Source: CALBPI01 sp039821645
Lineage (GTDB): Bacteria; Pseudomonadota; Gammaproteobacteria; Steroidobacterales; Woeseiaceae
Direction of reading: 5' to 3'
Length of the DNA stretch: 64,000 nucleotides
NCBI GenBank assembly: GCA_039821645.1
Contig: JBCBNU010000003.1
Coordinates: forward strand, 1-64,000
Part shown: positions 1 to 8,645 of the stretch, in pieces
Layout of the letters: each line of letters starts with the position of its first letter
How positions within the stretch are numbered: position 1 is the first letter of the stretch
Position numbers and translations under genes: made by a program
Notes under the pieces: generated by a model
What the model was told of the DNA's origin: nothing
Databases searched by the model: none
What the model saw: the letters and a program-made list of their open reading frames with translations, nothing else

Positions 1-1426
1 CGAACAACAGTCTCAACTCGTCATTGATGTTGTAGGTACCTTGGCCAAACACAGCGTAGTTCGTGAATTCTGTATCGAAGAATCCAGTGGCCGATACAAT
101 GTCGTTGGCGTTACAGGTGATGTTGTTTGCGGCAATGAACGCGGCCACATCCGCCGGGGTGTTTGACTGCCCCAACGTGAATTCGAGATGATTGGCAATC
201 GCCGCATCGAGCTGCCCATTGTTGTTCTGGCAACTCGCATCTCGAGTGAAGTTCCTTTCCGAATCGATGTTCCAGTAGAAGAAACCGACCTGATACTCAA
301 ACGCTTCACCCAGAGGTGAGGCCAGCCGCAACTCCTGAGACACCTGCCGCCATTCCTGCGGCCCGACATCATGCAACTGGAACGGAACACCGAATACGGG
401 GTCGTTGCTATCACCCGCGATCGAGGTGAAGTCCCCTTCACGGAACTCCGTGTTATTCCAGGAACGCCACGCCGTGATCGATGTCAGTTGGTGACCACTA
501 TCGAACTCGGTGTCGATTTGGATCGATGCACCGGTGAACGAGTCGAGCGTACGGGTTTCGAAATCATGGTCGACAAATCGTTGATCAAGATCGAGGCCTG
601 TACCTGATGGCGCCGCTTCGGACGCTGGGTTGCGACCACTGGGTCGCGCTTCCAAATCGGCACAGCAGTCGTTATCCGCCTCGTAGTCTTCGTAGATGAA
701 CAGCACGCTGGTACGGTCGCTGATGTCGTAGTCAAGCATCGCGCGCACACCGGACTTGTCATAGCCGTTGACCGTTTCGTTGTTGAAGACGTTTTGGATA
801 TAGCCATCAAACTGGCTCTGTACGACAGTCAAACTGCCCCGCAGCTCCTCGTTGCCGGCGATCGGACCCGACACTCGTGCACGCGTCATGTATTCGTTGT
901 CCTGATAGAACGTACCCATCAGTTGTGCTTCGAATGACTCGGTGGGCTTGCGGGTCGTGATGTTGACCACACCCGCCGAAGCGTTCTTGCCGAACAGGGT
1001 GCCTTGCGGACCGCGCAGCACTTCGATGCGCTCCAGATCATAGAGGTCGGCGAATGCCTGCCCCGAGCGACCGAGAACCACGCCATCGACCACCGTCGAT
1101 ACGCTCGGTTCAGCGCCGATGCTGAATGAAATCGTGCCGATACCGCGTACCGTCAGCGCGCTGTTACGCGTGGTGTTACCGGTTCTAAACGACACCGCCG
1201 GCACGAGTGCCTGAAGGTCTTCAATGTTTCGAGCGAAGCTCGCTTCGATCTGGTCCTCCGAGAGGACGGTAAGACCGATCGGCACATCCGAGATATTTTC
1301 CTCGCGCTTTTGCGCGGTGACCTTGATCTCTTCGAGTACCCCTTGCGCGTGTGCAGAAGGTGCGCTGAATAGTGGCATTACCCCAACAGCTAACGCTGCC
1401 AGAGTGGTTCTTGCAACAAATCGCAT
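1..1426 (-). CDS. TonB-dependent outer-membrane receptor (3' part cut off by window edge)
   Basis: This outer-membrane receptor imports a substrate with energy from TonB/ExbBD. The 475 visible codons begin with a signal peptide (MRFVARTTLAAL...SAHA, about residues 1-27). A plug domain follows, with RNSALTVRGIGTISF, EVLRGPQGTLFGKNASAGVVN and NITTRKP, and then the first barrel strands. The ATG is preceded by AAGGAG six bases upstream, which fixes the start. The C-terminal barrel lies outside the window. The plug style and the motif EEIKVTAQKREENISDVPI are typical of the large receptor group common in marine gammaproteobacteria, whose substrates are often carbohydrates or aromatics. The upstream SSS symporter gene and a LacI-type operator favour a sugar; this is inference, and the substrate cannot be read from the sequence. 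Confidence 0.93.
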   Translation of the reverse strand, partial: MRFVARTTLAALAVGVMPLFSAPSAHAQGVLEEIKVTAQKREENISDVPIGLTVLSEDQIEASFARNIEDLQALVPAVSFRTGNTTRNSALTVRGIGTISFSIGAEPSVSTVVDGVVLGRSGQAFADLYDLERIEVLRGPQGTLFGKNASAGVVNITTRKPTESFEAQLMGTFYQDNEYMTRARVSGPIAGNEELRGSLTVVQSQFDGYIQNVFNNETVNGYDKSGVRAMLDYDISDRTSVLFIYEDYEADNDCCADLEARPSGRNPASEAAPSGTGLDLDQRFVDHDFETRTLDSFTGASIQIDTEFDSGHQLTSITAWRSWNNTEFREGDFTSIAGDSNDPVFGVPFQLHDVGPQEWRQVSQELRLASPLGEAFEYQVGFFYWNIDSERNFTRDASCQNNNGQLDAAIANHLEFTLGQSNTPADVAAFIAANNITCNANDIVSATGFFDTEFTNYAVFGQGTYNINDELRLLF

Positions 1427-1531
1427 GCTTCGCTCCTTATGAATTGGCATGCCCCAGATTTGGCAGGAACAATCCACAAAGAGTGTTGGCCCCCGCCCCC
1501 CTGACGAGAGTTCTACGCCTGTGGAAGGCTA

Positions 1532-1549
1532 AATGCAAACGTTTGCATT
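1532..1549. promoter_or_regulatory. LacI-family type operator, perfect 18-bp palindrome
   Basis: AATGCAAACGTTTGCATT is perfectly palindromic around a central CG, the classic shape of LacI-family sites (TGNAANCGNTTNCA). It lies about 105 bp upstream of the TonB receptor start and 14 bases beyond the symporter gene's stop codon. A weak promoter (TTGCAT, 17 bases, TAGAAC on the minus strand) would start within the right half of the site, so binding would block it. No LacI-type regulator gene is visible in this window; it may lie to the left. Confidence 0.75.
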
Positions 1550-1564
1550 GGTTGTAACGAGGAT

Positions 1565-3274
1565 TCAGTTCGGAATAGCCGTATTGATACTACGAAACCG
1601 TTGTACCCACACAACAAGGTTGATGGCCACCAGTCCCATCCACAGTGGTAGCAACCATCCGTTGCCGCCGTCGACCAGCCCGACCGGCGAGAACACCAGA
1701 TAAAGCAGAACAACGCACGACATCAACGTGACGGATACTGGAATGGCCAGTTTCCAGGGCGTCATATCGACTTTACTTGTCGACTGGTAGCGCCACTCGT
1801 GCTCGCGAGGCTTTAACGCACCGCAAATCAGCATGATCCCGACCTCGATGACAAACAGTACGCCGTACAGATGCAGGAAATGCAGGGTCACGACATCAGC
1901 GAAGACAAACTTCGCGAGGGCATACGCGACAACATGGAAAACGATCACAATTTTCGCACCGAGCGCTGGCACCCGTCGAGTGAACAATCCAACCAGCACA
2001 ATCACCACCACCGGAATGTTGTAGAAGCCGGTGAAGATTCTGATGATTTGCCAAAGACCTTCGGGCGCATACTGCAGTAATGGCGTCACAGCAAATGAAA
2101 ACAGCGCGATCACCACACTTGCGATTTTTGCGACACGCACCATCTGCGCATCCGAAATCGCGTCTTTTTTCAAAGGCGCATAAACGTCCAGACAGAACAG
2201 CGTCGCTGCGGAATTCAACAACGAGTTGAACGAACTGAACACTGCGCCAAGAAGCACCGCGAGGAACAAACCCGACAGATAAAACGGCAGCACCCCGCGA
2301 ATTAACTGCGGATAGGCAAGATCAATCGAAGCAAGACCAGGACCGTACAAATGAAACGCAATGATGCCGGGAATCATCATCATGAACGGGACCATTACCT
2401 TAAAGAAGCCGGAGAACAGCACGCCCTTCTGTCCCTCCGCAAGCGACGCAGCGCCGAGCGTGCGTTGAATCACATACTGGTTGGTGCACCAATAGAACAG
2501 ATTGGCGAACAACATCCCGGTAAACAACGTGCCGAAAGGCGTTGGGTCTTCCGGGCCACCGATGGCATTCAACTTGTCGGTATGGGTACTCGTAATGATC
2601 TCAAGACCGCGGAGGACACTACCCTCGCCCAAGACGTTCAGACCCAATACCGGTACAAGTATGCCAACGAACAACAGCCCAGCGCCGTTTAGCGTGTCCG
2701 ACACAGCAACCGCTTTCAAGCCACCGAATACTGCGTAGATCGCCCCCACAGTGCCGATCGAAACGATAGTAATGACAAGCCCTGTGCTGTAACTGACGTT
2801 GAGCATCTGCGGCACATCGAACAGTTTGAGCACGGCTAGTGAACCGGCATAGAGCACCGACGGAATGGTGACGAGACCGTAACCCACCATGAATAGAATC
2901 ACCGACATGCGCCGAACAGAATCGTCGAAGCGGTCAGAAAGAAACTGCGGGAGCGTGGTGAATGCGCCAGCGAGATATCGAGGCAGGAACAACAGCGCCA
3001 TGCAGATCGTAGCGAAGGCTGCGGTGACCTCCCAGGCCATGCTGCTCATGTTGAACGCGTACGCCGAGCCGTTCAGGCCGATCAGTTGCTCTGCCGAGAG
3101 ATTCGTCAGCAGCATCGATCCTGCGATAAATACTCCGGTCAGGCCGCGTCCCGCGAGGAAGTACCCATCTCGCGTAGAGACATCGTCTTTCGATTTGAGA
3201 TAGGAAATCCAGGCGACCAACGCCATGAACGCCGCACAGCTGCCGAGCGTCAACAACAGATTGTCAGAGTTCAT
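1565..3274 (-). CDS. Sodium:solute symporter (SSS family, YidK/SGLT-like)
   Basis: This inner-membrane symporter probably moves a sugar with sodium. The 569-residue protein has about 14 hydrophobic segments. It contains the N-terminal signature GYFLAGRGLTG...LLTNLSAEQLIGLNG and later FSSFNSLLNSAATLFCLDVY, which are typical of the SGLT/YidK branch. I chose the ATG at 3274 because a G-rich Shine-Dalgarno-like run lies just upstream and the protein then starts MNSDNLLLTLG with the first membrane helix. The longer frame adds 22 residues without family resemblance. It is read toward the TonB receptor gene, so outer- and inner-membrane uptake steps are adjacent. The substrate is not determinable; sugar is the best guess given the LacI-type site between the two genes. 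Confidence 0.9.
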   Translation of the reverse strand: MNSDNLLLTLGSCAAFMALVAWISYLKSKDDVSTRDGYFLAGRGLTGVFIAGSMLLTNLSAEQLIGLNGSAYAFNMSSMAWEVTAAFATICMALLFLPRYLAGAFTTLPQFLSDRFDDSVRRMSVILFMVGYGLVTIPSVLYAGSLAVLKLFDVPQMLNVSYSTGLVITIVSIGTVGAIYAVFGGLKAVAVSDTLNGAGLLFVGILVPVLGLNVLGEGSVLRGLEIITSTHTDKLNAIGGPEDPTPFGTLFTGMLFANLFYWCTNQYVIQRTLGAASLAEGQKGVLFSGFFKVMVPFMMMIPGIIAFHLYGPGLASIDLAYPQLIRGVLPFYLSGLFLAVLLGAVFSSFNSLLNSAATLFCLDVYAPLKKDAISDAQMVRVAKIASVVIALFSFAVTPLLQYAPEGLWQIIRIFTGFYNIPVVVIVLVGLFTRRVPALGAKIVIVFHVVAYALAKFVFADVVTLHFLHLYGVLFVIEVGIMLICGALKPREHEWRYQSTSKVDMTPWKLAIPVSVTLMSCVVLLYLVFSPVGLVDGGNGWLLPLWMGLVAINLVVWVQRFRSINTAIPN

Positions 3275-3418
3275 ACCCCCCCCGGTATGCGCTTCCTCCC
3301 CCGCGGGAGTGTGCACGCAAGCGTACTGCGGGTCGATCAATTTCTCATGTTTCGGCGAGTTCCGCCGCTATTTCCAGCTCAGTCGGGGTTCGAAAATGCA
3401 CCGGGTAAGCGGGACGAT

Positions 3419-4795
3419 ATGAGCAAGACTTCGGACAAGTACAGCGCGGAATTGCATCGTGTGCAGGCTCTGTTGTCGCGCCGCCGCAAGTTGGTAGACG
3501 GATTCTTCGTACTGCTTATCGTTGCCTCATATCTCGCGTTGTCAATCTCGATTGATCGCTCTGCAGAAGACGCCACCACGATCAATCTCGCCGGGCAGCA
3601 GCGCTCGCTCACGCAGCGCATTGGCCTGCTCGCCGGGCAGGTCGGCCTGCCACTCTCGGACGTTGAGGGCAACATCCTTGTGGCCCAGTTGGATGACGAC
3701 ATCGATCAGATCGAAAAGAGCCACGAATTTCTGATCAATCTGCCCCGCAGTCGATACTCCAGAGACATCACGCGGCGCCTCGATGAGGCCTACTTCGCCG
3801 ATCAAGGACTCGACAGCCGATTGCGTGCGCTCATCGCCAAAGGAAGGGAACTCATCGAGCACATTGAAAGCGGCAGACATTCAGATCGAATGGACCGGCT
3901 ATCGACTGACCTACAGGACATCGCGTCAGGCGCCTACTCTGACCCAGACTCGCTGTTGTACGCGCAGAATGCCATCGTGAGTCTCTATGAACTCGGCTAC
4001 CAGGCAAAGCAAACGCAGTTCCGATGGTTGTTGAGGGGCATTCTGACATTCGCACTCGTGCTTCTGGTCATCGCATCGATCTTGATTTACACCCCAGCGA
4101 TCCGGCAATCAGAACGCTACGCAGTACGCCTTGAGAAAGAGCGTCGCCGCGTTACCGAATTCACGCTGCGCACCGTTGAACAACTAAAACCAACGATAGA
4201 CAGGCTGGTCGCGCTCATTAGCGACAGCGGCGACCGGCAGGACCGAGGATTACACCTGCAAAAAGCTGCGGAGCACATCCGCTACCGGATCGAGGAGCTG
4301 GGCGAACTCATCGACCTGGATGCTGCAGGATCGCACGTCAATGAGTTCTCGATACGCGACATGATAGATCGCGTTGCAACCTACCAAGGGCAGCGCCCCG
4401 AAGCCGCCGGCGTACAGATTGAGACGCATGCGCCTGCTGACAAGATGATCCGAGGTAACCGGGCGATTTTACGCGGCTGCCTGGATCACCTGGTAGGCAA
4501 TGCAATCACCTATCGTGACCAGTCGGAACTACTTCCCATGGTTAGCGTCTACGCCGATTTCCCATCCGATCAGGAATGCGTTGTGACGGTGAGAGACAAT
4601 GGTGTAGGCGTGCCCGATGAGCGTCGCGAGAGCCTGTTCGAAGCCCGCTCTGGTTCACAAGGCTTCACTGGGGTCGGCCTCAGTCTGGTTCAGCAAAATA
4701 TCCAGGCTTGCGGAGGCAGCGTCAGCTACTCGCCCGTGATTGGGGGATCGGCGTTCGAACTTCGATTCCCTGTCGATCAATCACTGGCTGCCTGA
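3419..4795 (+). CDS. Membrane sensor kinase-like protein with PilJ-type sensor and HATPase domain, atypical H-box
   Basis: The 458-residue protein has a membrane helix (about 27-46), a PilJ/NarX-type periplasmic sensor with INLAGQQRSLTQRIGLLAGQ, and a second helix (about 205-226). A dimerisation-like helical pair follows, then a C-terminal HATPase domain. The ATPase N-box (HLVGNAITYRD, Asn361), G1 box (DNGVGVPDER, 393-402) and G2 box (GFTGVGLSL) are all present. The expected SHELRTP phospho-acceptor motif is missing. Where it should be the sequence reads VEQLKPTI, so the histidine position appears to be Glu254. No response regulator is adjacent. It is divergent from the symporter gene, with 144 bases between the starts, and its 3' end overlaps the protease gene by 15 bases. 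The ATG at 3419 is favoured because it puts the first helix near the N-terminus. Confidence 0.8.
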   Translation: MSKTSDKYSAELHRVQALLSRRRKLVDGFFVLLIVASYLALSISIDRSAEDATTINLAGQQRSLTQRIGLLAGQVGLPLSDVEGNILVAQLDDDIDQIEKSHEFLINLPRSRYSRDITRRLDEAYFADQGLDSRLRALIAKGRELIEHIESGRHSDRMDRLSTDLQDIASGAYSDPDSLLYAQNAIVSLYELGYQAKQTQFRWLLRGILTFALVLLVIASILIYTPAIRQSERYAVRLEKERRRVTEFTLRTVEQLKPTIDRLVALISDSGDRQDRGLHLQKAAEHIRYRIEELGELIDLDAAGSHVNEFSIRDMIDRVATYQGQRPEAAGVQIETHAPADKMIRGNRAILRGCLDHLVGNAITYRDQSELLPMVSVYADFPSDQECVVTVRDNGVGVPDERRESLFEARSGSQGFTGVGLSLVQQNIQACGGSVSYSPVIGGSAFELRFPVDQSLAA

Positions 4796-7237
4796 CAAGA
4801 TCGCCGCGGAGTCGCAGTGCCAGCAAGTCTCAGCCCCGATCGGGCTACCGGGTGGAATCTCGGGCACTGGCGGCAGCTGAGCCGACTCGCGGGTCATGCC
4901 CGAATCGAGGTAGTTGTCGATCGCAACGACGAGCCTGGAGAAGCCCGCCTCCTTCTTGAACTCACCGCGTGATAGCCGCCTCGATAGAGCGTTAAGCTCT
5001 GCGCGCGCAGCGTCTCTGGCGGCCAGGCTATGCCCTGCCTGACCGTCAAAGCCGATTAGTGATGTGACCAGAACCTCCGTCGCGCCGAGCCGTGCGAGCG
5101 ACTGTTCACGCGAGGCCACCGGCTGCAAAATGGCGTCGCTTGCCGCCGTTATCACTTCTCGTGCTCGCAGCGTACGCTCAACCGAGTGCTCAAGGCGCGC
5201 AAGCCGCTGCGGGTGTAGAAGCCCTTGCAACGTCACAGCCGCTGCGACTCGGGCTGCGTGCGCGGCATCGAAAATGGCGCCGCCCTGCGAGGCAATGCGT
5301 TCTCGACCCTGAATCGGCTCCCAGGCGTACAACGGCGGCGACATCAGTCGCGAAACGCGCTGTGGGATCGCAAGTGCTGTTGGCGTGAGTGTTGCTGTCA
5401 CGCTCTGGAGCGCCGCCCTCTGTCGATCCAGATCAACGGGCATGACCGCATCAGTAGCACCTGCGGCACGGCGATAGTCGAATTCGTAACCACCAATAAG
5501 CTTGGTCGCTGCCAAAACTTGGTACCGGTGATAGAGATAGATCGGTGCAAACACCGTCTGAATGTCCGATAGAGACTGGCCAGCGGCAACGCTATCTGCG
5601 CCAAAGGTGCTAAGTGCAGCGGCGCGCACCTGCATGACATCGTCCAGACTCGTGACCGGATCGGTGCCGTTATCCCAAAGGCTGCCGCGTGCGTGGGGCG
5701 CACCGACGGGTCGCGAGTGTTGGTCTGCAACGTAGTGAAGACCGCTGGCGAACGCCTCGTCGACCATTTTATCGAGCGCGGCTTTCTCATTGCTTCCCTC
5801 CGGAAACTCGGAATAGAGCCACTTCACCGTGAACAAATCCCACGCGCCCATGCCGACCGCGTAAGCATCGGCAAGATCAACTCGACCGGTCCCGTCGAGC
5901 CTTGCCAGCGGCGCGGGATAATCCATGACCGATGCACGCCGATCTGCGCTGGCAGCCATATTGTGTGCAAAACCCAGCGTATGCCCCACCTCATGTGCGG
6001 CCAACTGTCGAATCCTCGCCAACGCCACCTCAAGCGGATCATTCGGCCCGCCGGCGCCGGTCTGGTTGCGACTGGTCAATCCTTCGAAAATCATGCGGTC
6101 CTGCCGCACACGTTGACTGCCCAGCGTGACACGAGCCTTGATCATCTCGCCGGTACGAGGGTCAGCGATGCCACCGCCGTAAGACCAACCGCGTGTCTGT
6201 CGGTGCACCCACTGCACCACGTTGTAGCGGACATCCAGGGGGTGCGCCCCCTCAGGCAACAGCTCGACCTTGAAGCCGTCGATGAAACCTGCAGCATCAA
6301 ACGCGTCGGCCCACCACCGGGTGCCCTCGATCAAAGCTGTGCGCACTGGTTCCGGTGCACCACGGTCGATGTAAAACACGATCGGTTTCTTTACGGGACT
6401 GCGAGCGGCCGTAGGATCGGTCTTTTCCAGACGAAAACGGCGGGCGAGTCCGCGAAAGAGCGGTTGATCCAAGGGCTGCGCCATATCGTAGTAGGTGATG
6501 TCGATGGTCGCGGTGCGCGCATCGGCTTCTCGCACCTTGTACCCAGGCGCAGGTAATCGCACCAGTGAATGGTGAACTGCGAAAGAGACCGATGTGGGAT
6601 CTGCTGCAGTGGCACGTACCTCGGTTCCAGGGTTACTGCTGGTCAGTGTGATAATCGCCTCAAGCTCGAGATTGTCAGGAAACACGAGCTGCTCGGGTGG
6701 CACAACGCTGCGACTCTTGTCGAGGTTGAATACACCCTGACCGGTTGCTTTAAGTCGCTGTGCGATACCAACGCTGTCTCGTGCGAGAAATTGACCAAGA
6801 TCGATCAGCAGTGTGCCTTTCTCCGACCGAGCAACAACCGGTGTCGACCAAATGATCGAGCTTGCGAATGACTCCTGAGTCGCACGGCGTTCGAATGGGT
6901 CGCTGGAGTCTGCCCGATATTCGAGGTTGTCTGCGATGAAATAGACCTGGTCGCCGCTATGCATGATCGTGACCAGGCGACCCGCATCACCCGCGCCACG
7001 ATCAAGCCCAACCGGATTGGATCCAAGCCCGGTCCGAAGCGCAGTCGCATAGATTATCTGATCGACAAAACCGGTTTCCCCAGCAGCCGGAAGTTCGGCC
7101 ATGACTTTGCCGCCATGCTCAGCGATGTACATGGTCCAAAGACCGTCCTGCTGTGACAAATCCGCAATGGCATCAGAAAAATCATCCGCGACCGCAGTGC
7201 CCGCCAGCAGGCACATCACAAGAACACAACGCCACAT
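4781..7237 (-). CDS. Secreted zinc-dependent metalloprotease, DUF5117/DUF4953 (EcxA-like) family
   Basis: This 818-residue exported protease has a cleavable signal peptide (MWRCVLVMCLLAGTAVADD). A large N-terminal region of the DUF5117 type is followed by a metzincin-like zinc site HEVGHTLGFAHN at residues 415-426, with His415, Glu416, His419 and His425, and a downstream Met-turn SVMDYP. A C-terminal DUF4953-type domain completes it. The ATG at 7237 has GGGGAAAG just upstream and begins directly with the signal peptide; nine codons are available further upstream but are unlikely to be used. It probably acts in the periplasm or outside the cell. The peptide substrate is unknown and the neighbours give no clue. 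The gene appears to be monocistronic and converges with the sensor kinase. Confidence 0.88.
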   Translation of the reverse strand: MWRCVLVMCLLAGTAVADDFSDAIADLSQQDGLWTMYIAEHGGKVMAELPAAGETGFVDQIIYATALRTGLGSNPVGLDRGAGDAGRLVTIMHSGDQVYFIADNLEYRADSSDPFERRATQESFASSIIWSTPVVARSEKGTLLIDLGQFLARDSVGIAQRLKATGQGVFNLDKSRSVVPPEQLVFPDNLELEAIITLTSSNPGTEVRATAADPTSVSFAVHHSLVRLPAPGYKVREADARTATIDITYYDMAQPLDQPLFRGLARRFRLEKTDPTAARSPVKKPIVFYIDRGAPEPVRTALIEGTRWWADAFDAAGFIDGFKVELLPEGAHPLDVRYNVVQWVHRQTRGWSYGGGIADPRTGEMIKARVTLGSQRVRQDRMIFEGLTSRNQTGAGGPNDPLEVALARIRQLAAHEVGHTLGFAHNMAASADRRASVMDYPAPLARLDGTGRVDLADAYAVGMGAWDLFTVKWLYSEFPEGSNEKAALDKMVDEAFASGLHYVADQHSRPVGAPHARGSLWDNGTDPVTSLDDVMQVRAAALSTFGADSVAAGQSLSDIQTVFAPIYLYHRYQVLAATKLIGGYEFDYRRAAGATDAVMPVDLDRQRAALQSVTATLTPTALAIPQRVSRLMSPPLYAWEPIQGRERIASQGGAIFDAAHAARVAAAVTLQGLLHPQRLARLEHSVERTLRAREVITAASDAILQPVASREQSLARLGATEVLVTSLIGFDGQAGHSLAARDAARAELNALSRRLSRGEFKKEAGFSRLVVAIDNYLDSGMTRESAQLPPVPEIPPGSPIGAETCWHCDSAAILSGSQ

Positions 7238-7304
7238 ATCTTTCCCCTGAACTCGACCGAACATGGAGGTTAAACGACCCGCGCCGCTCGTGCGAATTCG
7301 ATGC

Positions 7305-7658
7305 TCAGACCGCCTCCAGAAGCTGATCGGTCTTGGCTGCGCAAATGAAATCGTTTACGGAAAGCCCATCGATCGCATGCGTTGTCCAGCGGACTCGAGC
7401 GCCCCCATAGCGAAATTCGATCACGGGGTGGTGACCCTCGGTATTGGCGATCCATGCCACTGCATTCACAAACGACATCACACGGCTAAAGCCAACAAAC
7501 TCGATGTTCCGCTCGATGCGCCGCCCCTCGTCTACGACCTGCCAGTCGGTGTGCAGAGACCGGCGCAGACGCGTTACCGTTTCCAGGTCGAGGGGTTCGA
7601 CACCACCCTCACAGGGCTCACACCGCTTCTCTCTAAGGGCCTGCGCGTCCCAACTCAT
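7305..7658 (-). CDS. phhB: 4a-hydroxytetrahydrobiopterin dehydratase (PCD/DCoH)
   Basis: This 117-residue enzyme dehydrates 4a-hydroxytetrahydropterin to recycle the cofactor of aromatic amino acid hydroxylases. The family signature is clear: GHHPVIEFRYGGARVRWTTH followed by AIDGLSVNDF. The N-terminus CEPCEGG matches the longer Pseudomonas PhhB type. The ATG at 7658 has GAGGTGCG a few bases upstream. No phenylalanine hydroxylase gene lies nearby, although an hppD gene of the same pathway occurs about 44 kb away. The start lies directly after a strong terminator for the preceding gene, so it needs either read-through or its own promoter. Confidence 0.93.
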   Translation of the reverse strand: MSWDAQALREKRCEPCEGGVEPLDLETVTRLRRSLHTDWQVVDEGRRIERNIEFVGFSRVMSFVNAVAWIANTEGHHPVIEFRYGGARVRWTTHAIDGLSVNDFICAAKTDQLLEAV

Positions 7659-7670
7659 TGTGCGCACCTC

Positions 7671-7720
7671 GCAAAAAAAACCGACACACCTGCAACGAAG
7701 CACTCGTGCAGGTGTGTCGG
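7671..7720 (-). terminator. Rho-independent terminator of the OmpA-family gene
   Basis: A perfect 14-bp stem (CCGACACACCTGCA at 7681-7694 with its complement at 7707-7720) closes a 12-base loop. On the minus strand it is followed by eight T residues (7680-7673). It lies 50 bases past the stop of the OmpA-family gene and only about 12 bases before the start of phhB. Confidence 0.93.
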
Positions 7721-7769
7721 ATTCTAGACGGCGCAAGGGCTCACGCAAAGCGGAGCCCGACGCCTTGGG

Positions 7770-8528
7770 TCACGGACTCGAAGGATCGGTTTGCGCCGCG
7801 AGCGCCTCACCCGAGCCTGTGTCGCGATAGAAGGTAACGACAACACGCCGCTGCATCGCGAGCTCATCGAGGTCCACAGGGTCTGTGCCACCGTAGGTGG
7901 TTAGCGCGCCGTGACCGTAAGTCTGGATGCGCTCTTCCTTGATGCCCGCGGTGATCAACAAGTCGCGCACGGCAGTCGCCCGACGCAGAGATAGATCCGC
8001 GTTGTACTCAACCGCACCGCGCGCATCCGCGAAACCATCGATCTGCACACCGAGCTCGGGCATCTCCGCCAGCGTCATTGCCACTTGATTTACCTGCGCG
8101 ACGAACTCGCTTTCGGGATTATCGTCGTCCGTACGGAATGGCACGCTGAACGATACGCCCGAGTCCAGTGCCGTGTAGAGCGCACGAACTCCGCTTTTAT
8201 CGAGCTCGGTCAGTTCCGTCTGCAGGTGTTCCTTTTCGGCGGTCGTCGACGCCAACTGATCGCGGGTATCACCTAACCGTCGATCGCGATCGGCGACTAC
8301 CTCCGTCAGATCATCGATCGATTCGGACTTCTGGTGAAATTTATCACCCAGCACCGCGCCGATTGCAGCACCGATCACGACTCCCGGAGGACCCCCAACC
8401 AAGCCACCCAAAACCGCGCCGCTACCAACGCCAGCCATCTCTTCCTTAGAGCTGTTCTCCGCGTGCGCCGAACCTGAAGATACCATTGCCAGTGAAAGTG
8501 CCACCGCGCTTACCAGTACTCGTTTCAT
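7770..8528 (-). CDS. OmpA-family envelope protein with glycine-zipper and coiled coil
   Basis: The 252-residue exported protein has a signal peptide (MKRVLVSAVALSLAMVSSGSAHA). A glycine-zipper hydrophobic segment (VGSGAVLGGLVGGPPGVVIG) follows, then a coiled coil (about 70-110) and a C-terminal OmpA peptidoglycan-binding domain. That domain contains IDGFADARGAVEYNADLSLRRA and the conserved ERIQTYGHGALT. The order glycine zipper, coiled coil, OmpA recalls PdsO proteins of proteobacterial sortase systems, but no sortase is present here. GGGAGAAAG precedes the ATG. It follows the VWA genes on the same strand after a 117-base gap and ends at its own terminator, so it may be a separate unit. It could anchor the upstream membrane complex to the cell wall; that is inference. 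Confidence 0.85.
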   Translation of the reverse strand: MKRVLVSAVALSLAMVSSGSAHAENSSKEEMAGVGSGAVLGGLVGGPPGVVIGAAIGAVLGDKFHQKSESIDDLTEVVADRDRRLGDTRDQLASTTAEKEHLQTELTELDKSGVRALYTALDSGVSFSVPFRTDDDNPESEFVAQVNQVAMTLAEMPELGVQIDGFADARGAVEYNADLSLRRATAVRDLLITAGIKEERIQTYGHGALTTYGGTDPVDLDELAMQRRVVVTFYRDTGSGEALAAQTDPSSP

Positions 8529-8645
8529 TGTCTTTCTCCCGTATCACAGTATTGCTTCTACGGGATACATTTAGCCCCACGGAAATGGCGACATACCGCA
8601 GAATTCCGGGATACAAAAACGAGTAATTGTGGCGAATTGTGGCGC

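Noticed and set aside
5693..6556. Open frame of 287 codons opposite the metalloprotease gene
   Set aside because: It mirrors the codon pattern of a clear protease gene, has no recognisable domain and no ribosome site. It is a shadow frame.
7770..8528. Reading the OmpA protein plus MotA-like gene as a Zorya defence system (ZorA/ZorB)
   Set aside because: ZorB joins its membrane helix and OmpA domain in one protein next to ZorA, and helicase or nuclease partners follow. Here the OmpA protein is separately exported and no such partners exist.
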